From Actinomycetes bacterium (GTDB lineage Bacteria; Actinomycetota; Acidimicrobiia; Acidimicrobiales; JAKAOS01): DNA of 40,161 nt. The notes beneath the pieces are model-generated. The model worked only from the letters and a program-made list of their open reading frames with translations. It had not been told where the DNA came from and made no database searches. Numbering within the stretch: position 1 is the first letter of the stretch; every line of letters begins with the position of its first letter. Made by a program: the position numbers and the translations under genes. Shown piece by piece: positions 25,200-34,450 of this stretch. The DNA is taken from the NCBI GenBank assembly GCA_021795215.1, contig JAJYPS010000011.1, positions 1 through 40,161 of the forward strand, written 5' to 3'.

Positions 25200-27182
25200 A
25201 GTCCAGTCGCCCCGACCGATACCGTGTCCTGGCCCGCGCTTCTGTGGGTGATCTTCGGTGATCCGGCCGCCGCGAAGGACGATCACCCGTCCCACGTCGG
25301 ACACGGCCGGCTCCCGGTGGCTCACCACCACGACCGTGCGGCCCTCGGCGGCCCGCTCCAGACCCGCCCTCACCTCCGCTTCCGCCTGCGAGTCCAGGTG
25401 TGCGGTGGGCTCGTCCAGAAGCAGCACTTGGGGACTGTGCAACATAGCCCGGGCCAGGGAGAGCCGCTGACGCTCGCCCCCCGACAGGCTGCGGCCCTCC
25501 TCCCCCACCGTCGTGTCGAACCCCTTGGGCAGCTGCTGCACGATCGCGGTCGCATTGGCCATCTCGCACGCCGCCTCCAGCATCTCGTCGGTCACGTCGG
25601 CGAGACCGAGACAGAGGTTCTCCCGGATCGACCGCCGGAAGAAGAAAGCGTCCTGCGTGACCAGGTAGACGTGCTGCGCCCGTTGGCCCTGGCCGATCGA
25701 ATGGACGTCCTGTCCACCGATGCACACCTGGCCCCTCATGGGAGACAGCAGCCCCGCCATCAACTGCAGCATGGTCGACTTGCCCGATCCGCTGGGCCCG
25801 ATGACCGCCACGTGCTCGCCGTCCTCGATGACCAGGTCCACGTCCTTCAGCACCTCGAACGCCGGGGAGAGCGCCTCGGTGAAGGACTCGTCTGCAGACT
25901 CCGACCGGTTGCTCCCCGACCCGAGACCCAGCGAGTCGGCCAGTGCTGAACCGTTGTAGGCGTAGCTCACCCCGCTGAGCCGCAGGGTGCCGGGCGCATC
26001 CTTCCGCGACTTCGCCGACTTCGCCCCACCGGAAGTCGCTCGGGCAGGTCCAGCTGCGACACCGCCTCCCGATGCCGGGGCACCAGTCTCGGTGGGTGCG
26101 GTGAACTCCGTGCTGCCGGGGGCGGTCCTGCCGGTGTCTGCCCCGCTGCCGGGAGCAGTGCTGGTGGAAGCGGTGGCGCCGGGGCGAGTGGCGCACGACG
26201 CGAGCTGCCACACACGGTCGGCCGCGCTGAGAGAACCCTGGAGCTCGCCGGGCAACTCGAAGATGCGCATCGCGGGGCTGTAGAGAAGGGTGAGGTCGAG
26301 GGCGAACACCGCCAGCACCCCGATTGTGATCTGCCCGGATGCGGCCATGAGAGCGCCCACGGCGAGCACGGCGAGTGAGCCTGCGGCATCCAACGTGCCG
26401 AGCACCGAGCTCAGCCCGGCTTGGACCCTCCACCGGGACACCTCGACGGTCTCCATCCGCCGAGTTGCGGCCGACAGCTCGACCGCCAGGTCCTGCCCTG
26501 CGCCGCATATCGACGCCAGCTGCAGGCCCTGGCTTCCAAGATGCTCGGTCAGGCTGCCCGAGAGACTGGTCATGGTGTCGACATAGTCGGCGGTGAGCGT
26601 GGACAGGCGCCTACTCGACGAACGGGCCGGCAGCAGGCCCACCGCCAGGATCGCCAACGACACCATTGTCAGCTGCCAGTCGAGGTAGAAAAGGACCGCC
26701 AGCCCTCCCGCCACGAGGACGACAGAGTCGAGAAAGGTTCCGAAGGTGGAAGTCACACCCATCGAGATGCGGGTGCAGTCGTTTACGATCCTGGATACCA
26801 GTCCCCCGGTGGAGAGGTGCAGCCGGGAGTCGTACGGTACCGAGCGGACTACGGCGATCAACCGGTCTCGCAGGCGGCGGTTGAGCGACTCGCCGATCCG
26901 GCGTCGCCAGTAGAGGGCGAACGCCTGAGTGGCCGCCCTGGCGATGGTCAACAGTGCGAACGCCACCAGCGGGGCGGCCAGGTGTCTCGTTGTCCTGGGG
27001 ACTATCGAGTTGTCGACGATGTTCCTGAGCAGCAGCACGGGGCCCAGCAGCAGGGCACCGTCCGTCACGGCCAGAGCCAGGTTGGCCAGCTGCCAACCGA
27101 CGAGCCTTCCCCTGGGCAGGGTCGTCAGGACGAGCCGCAACAGCACTCGGTGACGCGAAGGGCTCCCGGCCGCAGCGCTCAA
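25182..27182 (-). CDS. ABC exporter, fused membrane and ATPase domains
   Basis: A 666-residue half-transporter with the type-IV exporter layout: about six helices in residues 15-310 (including the coupling segment LSTGGLVSRIVNDCTRI), then an ATPase. The ATPase has Walker A GPSGSGKST near 462, signature LSGGERQRLSLARAM, Walker B VLLLDEPTAHLDS and the switch His in VVVSHREP. Two unusual inserts are present: a Thr/Ala/Gly/Ser-rich linker of about 75 residues (about 325-400) between the domains and a Ser-rich stretch (about 412-447) just before the first ATPase strands. The start is a TTG 19 bases after the SpoIIE phosphatase gene. Such proteins work as dimers; substrate unknown. Possibly needs no partner, since no second half is adjacent. 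Confidence 0.85.
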   Translation of the reverse strand: MSAAAGSPSRHRVLLRLVLTTLPRGRLVGWQLANLALAVTDGALLLGPVLLLRNIVDNSIVPRTTRHLAAPLVAFALLTIARAATQAFALYWRRRIGESLNRRLRDRLIAVVRSVPYDSRLHLSTGGLVSRIVNDCTRISMGVTSTFGTFLDSVVLVAGGLAVLFYLDWQLTMVSLAILAVGLLPARSSSRRLSTLTADYVDTMTSLSGSLTEHLGSQGLQLASICGAGQDLAVELSAATRRMETVEVSRWRVQAGLSSVLGTLDAAGSLAVLAVGALMAASGQITIGVLAVFALDLTLLYSPAMRIFELPGELQGSLSAADRVWQLASCATRPGATASTSTAPGSGADTGRTAPGSTEFTAPTETGAPASGGGVAAGPARATSGGAKSAKSRKDAPGTLRLSGVSYAYNGSALADSLGLGSGSNRSESADESFTEALSPAFEVLKDVDLVIEDGEHVAVIGPSGSGKSTMLQLMAGLLSPMRGQVCIGGQDVHSIGQGQRAQHVYLVTQDAFFFRRSIRENLCLGLADVTDEMLEAACEMANATAIVQQLPKGFDTTVGEEGRSLSGGERQRLSLARAMLHSPQVLLLDEPTAHLDSQAEAEVRAGLERAAEGRTVVVVSHREPAVSDVGRVIVLRGGRITEDHPQKRGPGHGIGRGDWTSGHRP

Positions 27183-27201
27183 TCCGGCCGCATCTCCGGC
27201 C

Positions 27202-28602
27202 TCAGTCCCACCTCAGCGCGAGCATCGCCACGTCGTCGTTCCGCTCGTCCGGCACCAGCATGTGTGCCAGCAGGTCGTCGCAGAAAGCCTCCGGCTCGGC
27301 TCCGGGCAGTTCAGCGGCGGCCCGGCGAAGTTGCTCCAGCCGGTCGCCCAGGTCGGTGGTCCTCTCCTCCACCAGGCCGTCGGTGTACAGCAAAAGCGTG
27401 CTGCCCCGCTCGACGCGGACGAACGACTCCGCTCTGGGGGTGCTGGGCGGTGCCGCTCCCAGAGGCACCGAGAGTCCCTCGCGGAGAAGGCCAACCGTTC
27501 CGCCGGCATCCCTCAACAGGGGCGGCGGGTGCCCGGCCAGTGTGTAGTTCAGTTCCGATCCGTCGATCACCGCGTACACCACGGTCGCCATGGCGTTGGG
27601 GTCCAGACCGTCGAGCAGCCCGTCCAGCTTGTTCAGCACCACCGACGGAGAGTCACCCTGCCAGGCGTACGCCCGGAGGGCGAACCGCAACTGGCCCATC
27701 AGCGCCGCCGCTGCGAGATCGTGGCCCGCCACGTCACCCACGGCCAGCGCCAGACGGCCGTCGGGCAGCCTCATGACGTCGTAGAAGTCGCCACCTACCT
27801 CCACCCCTGCGGTCGCGGGAAGGTAGCGGGCGGCTATGGACAGGCCTGGGTGAGCAGGGAGCGCGGCAGGCAGCAGAGCCCGCTGCAGTGTCTCGGCCAC
27901 GTCGTGCTCCTGCTGGAACAGCTGGGCGTTGTCTATCGCCATCGCTGCTCGCCGAGCCAGGTCGCTTCCCAGGCTCAGCTCGGAGACCGTGTAAGGCCGT
28001 TCCGAGTCCGAAAGAAGGCTCATCGCCCCCAGGATCCTGCCCCTGGCCCGCAGCGGCAGCACCATCGCCTGAGCCTCGTGCGGCTGGTCGACCGTCGCTC
28101 CGGTGTCGCCCTCGACGAGGGAGTCCAGCCAGCCGCTCCGCTCCACGTCGCACATCCGGGGCTCGCCTTCGTACAGCACCCTCTGTACGACTCCGTCCGT
28201 CCCCAGCCCCAGCCGGTCGGCGTCCGTCCGGAGCTTCTCGACGTGGCGGCTGTCGGCGTCCGCGACGACCACTCGCTTCAACCGCCCTTCCGCGTCGACC
28301 AGGTACACCACGCAGGACTCCGCCAGCTCGGGCACCACCAGCCTTGCCAGGCGGCTGGTGGCCTGCTCTGGGTCCAGCGACGCGGCCAGGATGGTCGTCG
28401 CCCGTGCCAGCAGGCCGAGCCGGCTGGCCACGATCTCCGACCGGCGGATCGCAGCCTTCGCCGTCTCCTCCCAGCGTCTTGCCTCGGACCGGGCCGCCGC
28501 CAGCTCGGCCACCAGCTCCCCTGTAGCTGCAGCAGCTGCAGCAGCCCCGCCTGCTGCGTCTCCGGGAAGGGCCATCACGAAAATCGGAGCAGCAGGGGGC
28601 AT
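27202..28602 (-). CDS. GAF-domain PP2C/SpoIIE-type serine phosphatase
   Basis: A 466-residue regulator with a short helical N-terminus, a GAF sensor domain (about 72-226) and a SpoIIE/RsbU-type phosphatase (about 250-466). Metal-binding aspartates appear in EVGGDFYDVM (D272) and LAVGDVAGHDLA (D290), with LLLYTDGLVEER and RNDDVAMLALRW further on. Proteins like this dephosphorylate anti-sigma-factor antagonists in response to a signal sensed by GAF. No anti-sigma pair is adjacent. The ATG at 28602 was chosen; the frame is open for 140 more codons, but that part overlaps trpA in another frame. It lies 41 bases after trpA and 19 before the exporter, so it looks like part of the trp transcript. 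Confidence 0.88.
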   Translation of the reverse strand: MPPAAPIFVMALPGDAAGGAAAAAAATGELVAELAAARSEARRWEETAKAAIRRSEIVASRLGLLARATTILAASLDPEQATSRLARLVVPELAESCVVYLVDAEGRLKRVVVADADSRHVEKLRTDADRLGLGTDGVVQRVLYEGEPRMCDVERSGWLDSLVEGDTGATVDQPHEAQAMVLPLRARGRILGAMSLLSDSERPYTVSELSLGSDLARRAAMAIDNAQLFQQEHDVAETLQRALLPAALPAHPGLSIAARYLPATAGVEVGGDFYDVMRLPDGRLALAVGDVAGHDLAAAALMGQLRFALRAYAWQGDSPSVVLNKLDGLLDGLDPNAMATVVYAVIDGSELNYTLAGHPPPLLRDAGGTVGLLREGLSVPLGAAPPSTPRAESFVRVERGSTLLLYTDGLVEERTTDLGDRLEQLRRAAAELPGAEPEAFCDDLLAHMLVPDERNDDVAMLALRWD

Positions 28603-28643
28603 ACGTCGACCACCGCCTGCCGGGCCATCGAGCGCAACCGACC

Positions 28644-29474
28644 CTACCCGCGGTCCACCGCGCCGCGGAGCTGCGCCACGAACTCGCCGGCCCCTTGGGC
28701 CCCCTCCCCCGACAGCAGCCTGCGCACCAGAGCAGACCCGACTATCACCCCGTCGGCGACCTCGCACACCCGAGCCGCCTGTGCCGCGTCGGTCACGCCG
28801 ACGCCCACAAGCACCGGAAGGTCGGTGATCGCCTTCAGCCGTCGCGCCACTTCCAGCGCGCTGTCGGCCAGCTCGGACCGTTCCCCGGTGACGCCCATCA
28901 AGCCCACTCCGTAGACGAAGCCGGACCCCGCGGCGCAGATGGCCTCCGCCCGGTCGGGCGGTGTGGTGGGTGCGACCAGAAGGACGTTGTCCAATCCGGC
29001 AGCCCGCGACTCCGCCATCCACGGGCCGGCCTCCTCCAGCGGCAGGTCCGGCACGATCGACCCGGAGAACCGCGATCCGGCGAGCATCTCCGCGAACCGC
29101 TGCAGGCCGTGGTGGAACACGATGTTGTAGTACGTCATGGCGATCACCGGCACCGACACTTGGGCGGACGCCGCCGAGGCCAGCACCGAGGCGGGCGTGG
29201 CTCCCGCCTCCAACGCCAACCGGGAAGCCTCCTGGATCACCGGCCCGTCCATCACCGGATCGGAGAACGGGATACCCACCTCCACCGCGTCCGCTCCTGC
29301 CAGAACCACCGCCGCCAGGACTTCCACCCAGTCGGTCCCCATCCCTCCGGTCACGTAGGGCACGACCAGCTTCGCACCTCCGGCCTTCCTCGCCCTCATT
29401 GCCGTCTCGAAAGACGATCGCTCCGCGGGCCGCCCGTCGGCACCCCTCGCCGTCGGCAGGTCGGTGGAGGTCAA
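28644..29474 (-). CDS. trpA: Tryptophan synthase alpha chain
   Basis: TrpA cleaves indole-3-glycerol phosphate to indole and glyceraldehyde 3-phosphate and passes indole to TrpB. The catalytic E65 and D76 sit in [19 protein letters not shown], and the phosphate-binding segments GVTGERSEL and [11 protein letters not shown] are present. The frame is open far upstream, overlapping trpB, so the start must be chosen. A TTG at 29474 overlaps the trpB stop (TTGA) and gives 276 residues with about 20 before the family's conserved start; an ATG at 29399 would be too late. Part of trpC-trpF-trpB-trpA. Confidence 0.92.
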   Translation of the reverse strand: MTSTDLPTARGADGRPAERSSFETAMRARKAGGAKLVVPYVTGGMGTDWVEVLAAVVLAGADAVEVGIPFSDPVMDGPVIQEASRLALEAGATPASVLASAASAQVSVPVIAMTYYNIVFHHGLQRFAEMLAGSRFSGSIVPDLPLEEAGPWMAESRAAGLDNVLLVAPTTPPDRAEAICAAGSGFVYGVGLMGVTGERSELADSALEVARRLKAITDLPVLVGVGVTDAAQAARVCEVADGVIVGSALVRRLLSGEGAQGAGEFVAQLRGAVDRG

Positions 29475-30631
29475 CCCCGCCCCATCTCCATCACCTGGGC
29501 GACGTCCTTGTCTCCTCGTCCGGAAAGGGTCATCAGCACGGTCGAGCCTCGGGGCACCGACCTCCCCGCCTCCCGCACCACCCAGGCCAGAGCGTGAGCC
29601 GGCTCCAGTGCCGGCACGATCCCCTCTGTCCGGCTGAGCAGCTCGAACGCGTCCAAAACCTCGGCGTCTCCGACCGCTTCGTAGGTGGCCCGCCCGACGC
29701 TGTCCAAGTAAGCGTGCTCGGGGCCGACTCCGGGGTAGTCCAGCCCTGCGGACACGGAGTGCGCTTCCAGCACCTGTCCGGCGTCGTCCTGCAGCAGCTT
29801 CGACCTCATCCCGTGCACCACCCCTGCGGTCCCCTTGCCTATGGCGGCGCCACCGGCCGGCTCCACCCCGACCAGCCTCGCTCGGGTGCCGGCGAAACCT
29901 GCGAACGTCCCCGCCGCGTTGGAACCGCCTCCCACGCAGGCCACCACCACGTCCGGGTCCGAACCGTCCAGCAGCGAGCGGCACTGCTCCCTGGCCTCAT
30001 CGCCGATGACACGCTGGAACTCCCGGACCATCCAGGGGTAGGGGTGGGGACCCATGACCGATCCTATGCAGTAGTGCGTGTGCTCCACCGTCGCCACCCA
30101 GTCTCTCATCGCCTCGTTGATCGCGTCCTTCAGCGTGGCGCTGCCACTCGACACCGCCGTCACGTCGGCCCCGAGCAGCCTCATCCGGAACACGTTCACC
30201 TCCTGCCGCCTGACGTCGGTGGCACCCATGTAGACGTGGCAGTCCAGGCCGAACAGCGCCGCTGCGGTGGCCGTGGCGACGCCGTGCTGACCCGCCCCCG
30301 TCTCCGCGATCAGCCGGCCCTTGCCCATGGCGCGGGCGAGCAGCGCCTGTCCCAGCACGTTGTTTATCTTGTGCGAGCCGGTATGGGCCAGGTCCTCCCG
30401 TTTCAGAAGCAGCCGAACCCCCAGCTGGGTGCCCAGTCGGTGACACTCCGTCACCACCGTCGGCCGCCCGGCGTAGGACGAGAGAAGCGACCGGTACTCG
30501 TCCCGGAACGCCTCGTCCGCCCAGAAGCGACGGAACGCCTGCTCCAGCTCGGCACACGCCGGGACCAGCGACTCGGGCACGAAGCGACCGCCGAACTCCC
30601 CGAAGCGGCCCGCCGGCGTCGGATCGGTCAT
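29471..30631 (-). CDS. trpB: Tryptophan synthase beta chain
   Basis: TrpB joins indole and serine to form tryptophan using pyridoxal phosphate. The 386-residue protein starts [20 protein letters not shown], the usual TrpB opening. The PLP lysine is K88 in HTGSHKINN, and the phosphate loop is [26 protein letters not shown] and GRGDKDV are further conserved segments. An ATG at 30631 was chosen; the frame extends 68 codons upstream, with an Ala-run, but this does not look like TrpB. It lies 50 bases after trpF and its stop overlaps the trpA start. Confidence 0.96.
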   Translation of the reverse strand: MTDPTPAGRFGEFGGRFVPESLVPACAELEQAFRRFWADEAFRDEYRSLLSSYAGRPTVVTECHRLGTQLGVRLLLKREDLAHTGSHKINNVLGQALLARAMGKGRLIAETGAGQHGVATATAAALFGLDCHVYMGATDVRRQEVNVFRMRLLGADVTAVSSGSATLKDAINEAMRDWVATVEHTHYCIGSVMGPHPYPWMVREFQRVIGDEAREQCRSLLDGSDPDVVVACVGGGSNAAGTFAGFAGTRARLVGVEPAGGAAIGKGTAGVVHGMRSKLLQDDAGQVLEAHSVSAGLDYPGVGPEHAYLDSVGRATYEAVGDAEVLDAFELLSRTEGIVPALEPAHALAWVVREAGRSVPRGSTVLMTLSGRGDKDVAQVMEMGRG

Positions 30632-30681
30632 CACCACCGGCCCCGGCGAGGCTGCGGCTGCGGCTGCGGCACCGTCCAGGG

Positions 30682-31335
30682 TCAAAGCTCCTCCTGCCAG
30701 TCGTAGGGTCCTTCTCTCGACGCATGGTAAGCCGGAGTGGCCGCCAACTTGGCGGCGGCGACGAACGCTCGCAGCTTGCGAGGGTCCTTGTGGCCCGGTG
30801 CCGACTCCACCCCCGACGAGACGTCCACACCCCACGGCCTCACCGTTGCGATCGCCTCCGCCACGTTGGAGGGAGTAAGGCCACCGGCCAGGATCACCCT
30901 GGCGGCCGCAGGCACGTCCTCCGCCAGCCTCCAGTCGAAGACTCGGCCACTCCCAGGCGAAGGCCCGTCCAACAGGATCATCGGCGAGCCGAACTCGGCT
31001 GCCCGCCCCAGCAGCGGGTCCCCTGCACGGAATGCCTTGATCGTGGTCACACGCTCCGCCACCCAGCGCACTTCGGACGCCGTCTCGTGCCCGTGCAGCT
31101 GCGCCGCCTTCAGCCGCGCCCGATGGACCGTCTCCACCACCCTCTCGGGCGTCTCGTCCCGGAACACCCCGACGGTGAGCACCTCCGGGGGCAACCGGCT
31201 CACGATGTCCGCCACCCTGGACGGAGCGACCTGCCTGGGAGAAGGGGCGAAGACGAACCCGACGGCGTCCGCACCGACCGCAACGGCCAGCAGTGCGTCC
31301 TCCTCCGTCGTCGTGCCGCAGATCTTCACGAACAC
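30682..31335 (-). CDS. trpF: Phosphoribosylanthranilate isomerase
   Basis: TrpF converts phosphoribosylanthranilate to the deoxyribulose form, the step before TrpC. The 217-residue protein starts at a GTG with [20 protein letters not shown], the family opening with the catalytic Cys in [12 protein letters not shown] and [16 protein letters not shown] supply the remaining active-site region, including the general-acid Asp. [12 protein letters not shown] and [10 protein letters not shown] bind phosphate. It begins 13 bases after trpC and precedes trpB. A separate trpF is not universal in actinobacteria: in some, such as mycobacteria and Streptomyces, PriA does this reaction. Its presence here is therefore informative. 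Confidence 0.94.
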   Translation of the reverse strand: MFVKICGTTTEEDALLAVAVGADAVGFVFAPSPRQVAPSRVADIVSRLPPEVLTVGVFRDETPERVVETVHRARLKAAQLHGHETASEVRWVAERVTTIKAFRAGDPLLGRAAEFGSPMILLDGPSPGSGRVFDWRLAEDVPAAARVILAGGLTPSNVAEAIATVRPWGVDVSSGVESAPGHKDPRKLRAFVAAAKLAATPAYHASREGPYDWQEEL

Positions 31336-31348
31336 GCCGGTACCGGCC

Positions 31349-32140
31349 TCACTCCCCCGGTCCCGGTCCGGTGGACGACAGCAGGGCCGAAACGGCGCCA
31401 CGGCGGTCGGCCGACTTCAACAGATGCTCCCCGACCAGCACCGCGTCGTATCCCGCCGCCTCCAGAGCCCGCACCTGGCGCGCCGAGCCGATTCCCGATT
31501 CGGCCACCGACACCACTCCCGCAGGGATCAGGTACGCCATGCGCAGCGCCCGCCCCGGATCCACTTGGAAGTTGAACAGATCCCTCTGGTTGACGCCCAC
31601 CACTTCCGCACCGGCCCCCAGAGCCGTGTCCAGCTCCACCTCGTCGTGCACTTCCACCAGCGCCGTCATCCCCAGCGACTCGGTCAGCGACACGAGCGCA
31701 GCCAGCTCGCTCCCACTCAGGGCGGCGACGATCAGCAGCACTGCGTCCGCTCCCATCGCCCTTGCCTCGTACACGTCCGACTCGCAGACCGTGAAGTCCT
31801 TCCGCAGCACCGGCACCGCCACCTCCGAGCGGGCGGCGACCAGGTCGTCCACCGACCCGCCGAAGTACTCCGAGTCGGTCAGCACGCTGATCGCCACCGC
31901 CCCCCCGTCCACGTACTCCTTGGCCAACGAAGCCGGGTCGAGCTCCGAGTCGATCGTCCCCACGCTCGGCGAGCGTCGCTTGCACTCCGCGATCACTCCC
32001 AGGCCAGGCGCCGACAGAGCCGCCCGGAAGTCCCGCACGGGCGGCGCTTCCTGCGCCTGCGCCGCCAGAGCGGGCGACGGACCCCCTCTGGGCGCTCCCG
32101 CGCGGTGAGACTCCAAGATTCGGTCCAGATAAGTGGGCAC
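31349..32140 (-). CDS. trpC: Indole-3-glycerol-phosphate synthase
   Basis: TrpC closes the indole ring to give indole-3-glycerol phosphate. The 263-residue protein starts PTYLDRILESHR after a GTG, matching the family's ILDRI opening. It has IAECKRRSPSVGTI with the catalytic Lys, VPVLRKDFTV, ALVEVHDEVEL, GVNQRDL and the phosphate-binding VAESGIGSA. The frame stays open well upstream and includes a Trp-rich stretch just before the start, but the family alignment supports the GTG at 32140. First gene of the trpCFBA run. trpE, trpG and trpD must lie elsewhere. Confidence 0.94.
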   Translation of the reverse strand: MPTYLDRILESHRAGAPRGGPSPALAAQAQEAPPVRDFRAALSAPGLGVIAECKRRSPSVGTIDSELDPASLAKEYVDGGAVAISVLTDSEYFGGSVDDLVAARSEVAVPVLRKDFTVCESDVYEARAMGADAVLLIVAALSGSELAALVSLTESLGMTALVEVHDEVELDTALGAGAEVVGVNQRDLFNFQVDPGRALRMAYLIPAGVVSVAESGIGSARQVRALEAAGYDAVLVGEHLLKSADRRGAVSALLSSTGPGPGE

Positions 32141-32329
32141 TGTCCAGTGATGGTAGTAGACGGTCGAGCAGACCCACCAAAAGCGCACACGGAGGCGGCT
32201 GACGGTCGGGGGCGGGGCGGGAGGCGGGCGCACTGCGGGGCGAGCGGGAGCGGGCGTACTGCGGGCTCGGCGGGGACGGGCGCAGGGAGCGAGGCCACCA
32301 AAGGTTGCCGAAGATGCGACGCTGTTGGG
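32141..32329. promoter_or_regulatory. Divergent promoter region between trpC and the two-component regulator
   Basis: On the minus strand TACCAT (32155-32150) fits a -10 box and ends nine bases before the trpC GTG, which would give an almost leaderless transcript; the -35 match is poor. In the trpC frame the 16 codons upstream from a GTG at 32188 contain three Trp codons (FWW at 32182-32174 and HHW at 32149-32144) and no stop before trpC. No T-box or terminator/antiterminator pair was recognised. The half nearer the response regulator is very GC-rich with no clear promoter. Confidence 0.4.
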
Positions 32330-33007
32330 ATGCAGACCGACGCTCCCATCGTGGTGATCGAGGACGACCCGAACATCGCCGACCTGGTCGAGCTGTACCT
32401 GCGCCGCGAGGGCTACCGCGTGCTGCAGGCGGCCGACGCCGAGAAGGGACTGGGCTTGGTGGCGAGGGAGCGGCCCAGGCTGGTGGTGCTCGACATCGGA
32501 CTGCCCGGCGAGATCGACGGGCTGGAAGTGTGCAGGCGCCTGCGGGCGTCGACTCAAGTGCCGGTGCTGATCCTGACGGCGAGGGATGGTGAGATAGACA
32601 GGGTGTTGGGACTGGAGCTCGGTGCGGACGACTACGTCACCAAGCCGTTCTCCCCCAGGGAGCTGGTGGCCCGCATCCGGGCGATCCTGCGCCGCTCGGA
32701 GATGGCGTCCCAGAAGCAGGCCGACGTGCTGGTGTCGGGAGAGGTGGAGGTGGACACCGCACGGCGGGAGGTGAGGGCCGGCGGTGAGGTGGTGGCACTG
32801 GCCACCCGGGAGTTCGATCTGCTGTCCTACCTCGCCTCCAACGAGGGGCTTGTGCTGAGCCGGCGACAGCTGCTCGATGCCGTGTGGGGACAGGGCTGGT
32901 ACGGCGACGAACGGACCGTCGACGTCCACGTGCGCCAGCTGCGCAAGAAGCTGGGCGACAAGCTGCCGTTGGCGACGGTATGGGGCGTCGGGTACCGCCT
33001 CGGTTGA
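32330..33007 (+). CDS. OmpR/PhoB-type response regulator
   Basis: A 225-residue DNA-binding response regulator. The receiver domain (1-120) has EDD at 11-13, phospho-acceptor D55 in VVLDIGLPG, T in LILTARDG and the conserved Lys in DDYVTKPFSP. The winged-helix output domain (about 130-225) includes LATREFDLLSYLASNEGLVLSR and ERTVDVHVRQLRKKLGD, which are standard. The ATG at 32330 fits the family; the frame is open far upstream only as an antisense shadow of trp genes. The next gene, a histidine kinase, overlaps its stop codon, so the two form one system. It is divergent from trpC; control of nearby genes is possible but not shown. Confidence 0.94.
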   Translation: MQTDAPIVVIEDDPNIADLVELYLRREGYRVLQAADAEKGLGLVARERPRLVVLDIGLPGEIDGLEVCRRLRASTQVPVLILTARDGEIDRVLGLELGADDYVTKPFSPRELVARIRAILRRSEMASQKQADVLVSGEVEVDTARREVRAGGEVVALATREFDLLSYLASNEGLVLSRRQLLDAVWGQGWYGDERTVDVHVRQLRKKLGDKLPLATVWGVGYRLG

Positions 33008-34443
33008 GGGCTGGCTCACTGCGGAGCCGCCTGACACTGAGCATGGTTGGCGTGGTGGCGGGAGCGCTCCTGCTTGCCGGAGCTGGCACGCTGTTCGTCG
33101 CCAAACGGTCCGATGCAGCGCTGGCAAGGCGGAACCTGGCGGCCGAGGCGCGCAGCTTCGGCCACGTGGCGGGCAGGATAGGCCTGGGGGCTCCGGTCAC
33201 CGGAAGGCTTGCCGCGGTTCCTCACAGCAGGCTGCTGGCTCTGGTCAGGGCGGCGGCCCGCCTGGAGGATGCCCGGTTGGTGGCCGTCGCGCAGGACGGC
33301 GCCACCCAGCCGGCGCTGCCGTTCGCGGTGCCTGGCGGGCAGCTTGCGACGGTCTGGAAAGGACGTCCCGTGAGCGGCTTCCTCGACGGCTCAGTCTACG
33401 CGGTGCAGCCAGTGGGCCACTACAGGCGCCTGGGGGCCTACCCCAGCCTGGGCCGGGTGCGCATGGCGGCCGTTCTGAAGCGGTCCACTGCCGGCCCGTC
33501 ACTGGGCGTGGGTTACCTGCTGGCGGTCTCCGGAGCGGTGCTGCTGCTGGCCGCCGCGGTCGCAGCCCGTCTGTCCGGGGGTATAGCGGGTCCTCTCGTG
33601 CACGCCGAGTCGACGACCCGCCGCATCGCCGCCGGAGACCTGGCGGCCCGGGTGTCGGTCCGGCCCGCCTATCCGGAGCTGGCTTCGCTGACCGACTCGA
33701 TCAACGTGATGGCCGAGAACCTGGCACGGGCGCGGGGCCTGGAGCGGCAGTTCCTCCTGTCGGTCTCCCACGATCTCCGCACGCCGCTCACGTCGGTGCG
33801 GGGATACGCGGAGGCCATAGCGGACGGTACCGCCAACGACCCGTCCCGTGCAGCAGAAGTCATCTCGTCCGAGGCGCGGCGACTGGAACGGCTGGTGGCG
33901 GATCTGCTCGACCTGGCGCGTCTCAGCGCACGCCGGTTCTCGCTGCACCCCGCTCCGCTCGACCTGGCCCAGGTGGTGACCGATGCCGCAGACGCGTTCC
34001 GGCCGGCGATGGCCGAAGTGGGAGTCGAGCTGCACCTGCACGTTCCGGAAGGCAGTTCCATGTGGGCGCTGCTCGACTCGGACCGCATGGCCCAGGTGCT
34101 GGCCAACCTACTCGAGAACGCTTTCAAGTTCGCCCGTACCCGGGCGGACGTCGCCGTGGCGCCGGACGGCGGCGACGTGGTGGTGTCGGTCACCGACGAC
34201 GGTCCGGGCATCGCACAGGAAGACCTGCCTCATGTGTTCGAGCGGCTGTACACGTCGTCCCGCAGGGCCGCCCGGCAGTCCGGAACCGGATTGGGCCTCG
34301 CGATAGTGTCCGAGCTGAGCGCGGCGATGAGAATAGGAGTGCGTGTCGTGTCGCCGGTGAACGACGGATGTGGGACCACGATCCTGCTCCGCATACCGAG
34401 GGCGTTCTCGGGAACGGGACCGGTGCCCGAGAAGCCGGGGTGA
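33004..34443 (+). CDS. Membrane sensor histidine kinase
   Basis: A 479-residue partner kinase of the preceding response regulator. Two membrane helices (about 11-33 and 167-189) bracket an extracytoplasmic sensor of about 130 residues with no recognised fold. A HAMP linker (about 190-243) leads to the dimerisation helix with H256 in SVSHDLRTPLTSV. The ATPase domain has the N box NLLENAFKFA, G1 DDGPGI and G2 GTGLGLAIV. A TTG start overlapping the regulator's stop (TTGA) was preferred; the ATG at 33043 would start inside the first helix. The signal is unknown. Confidence 0.92.
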   Translation: MRAGSLRSRLTLSMVGVVAGALLLAGAGTLFVAKRSDAALARRNLAAEARSFGHVAGRIGLGAPVTGRLAAVPHSRLLALVRAAARLEDARLVAVAQDGATQPALPFAVPGGQLATVWKGRPVSGFLDGSVYAVQPVGHYRRLGAYPSLGRVRMAAVLKRSTAGPSLGVGYLLAVSGAVLLLAAAVAARLSGGIAGPLVHAESTTRRIAAGDLAARVSVRPAYPELASLTDSINVMAENLARARGLERQFLLSVSHDLRTPLTSVRGYAEAIADGTANDPSRAAEVISSEARRLERLVADLLDLARLSARRFSLHPAPLDLAQVVTDAADAFRPAMAEVGVELHLHVPEGSSMWALLDSDRMAQVLANLLENAFKFARTRADVAVAPDGGDVVVSVTDDGPGIAQEDLPHVFERLYTSSRRAARQSGTGLGLAIVSELSAAMRIGVRVVSPVNDGCGTTILLRIPRAFSGTGPVPEKPG

Positions 34444-34450
34444 CGGCACC

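Noticed and set aside
16637-32186. CCCACCAAAAGCGC occurs both upstream of the ECF gene (16637-16650) and upstream of trpC (32173-32186)
   Set aside because: A shared 14-mer somewhere in 40 kb on two strands is expected by chance, the distances to the start codons differ, and no third exact copy was noticed.
32141-32329. T-box or riboswitch upstream of trpC
   Set aside because: No T-box motif, specifier loop or terminator/antiterminator pair could be recognised, and the leader seems too short.
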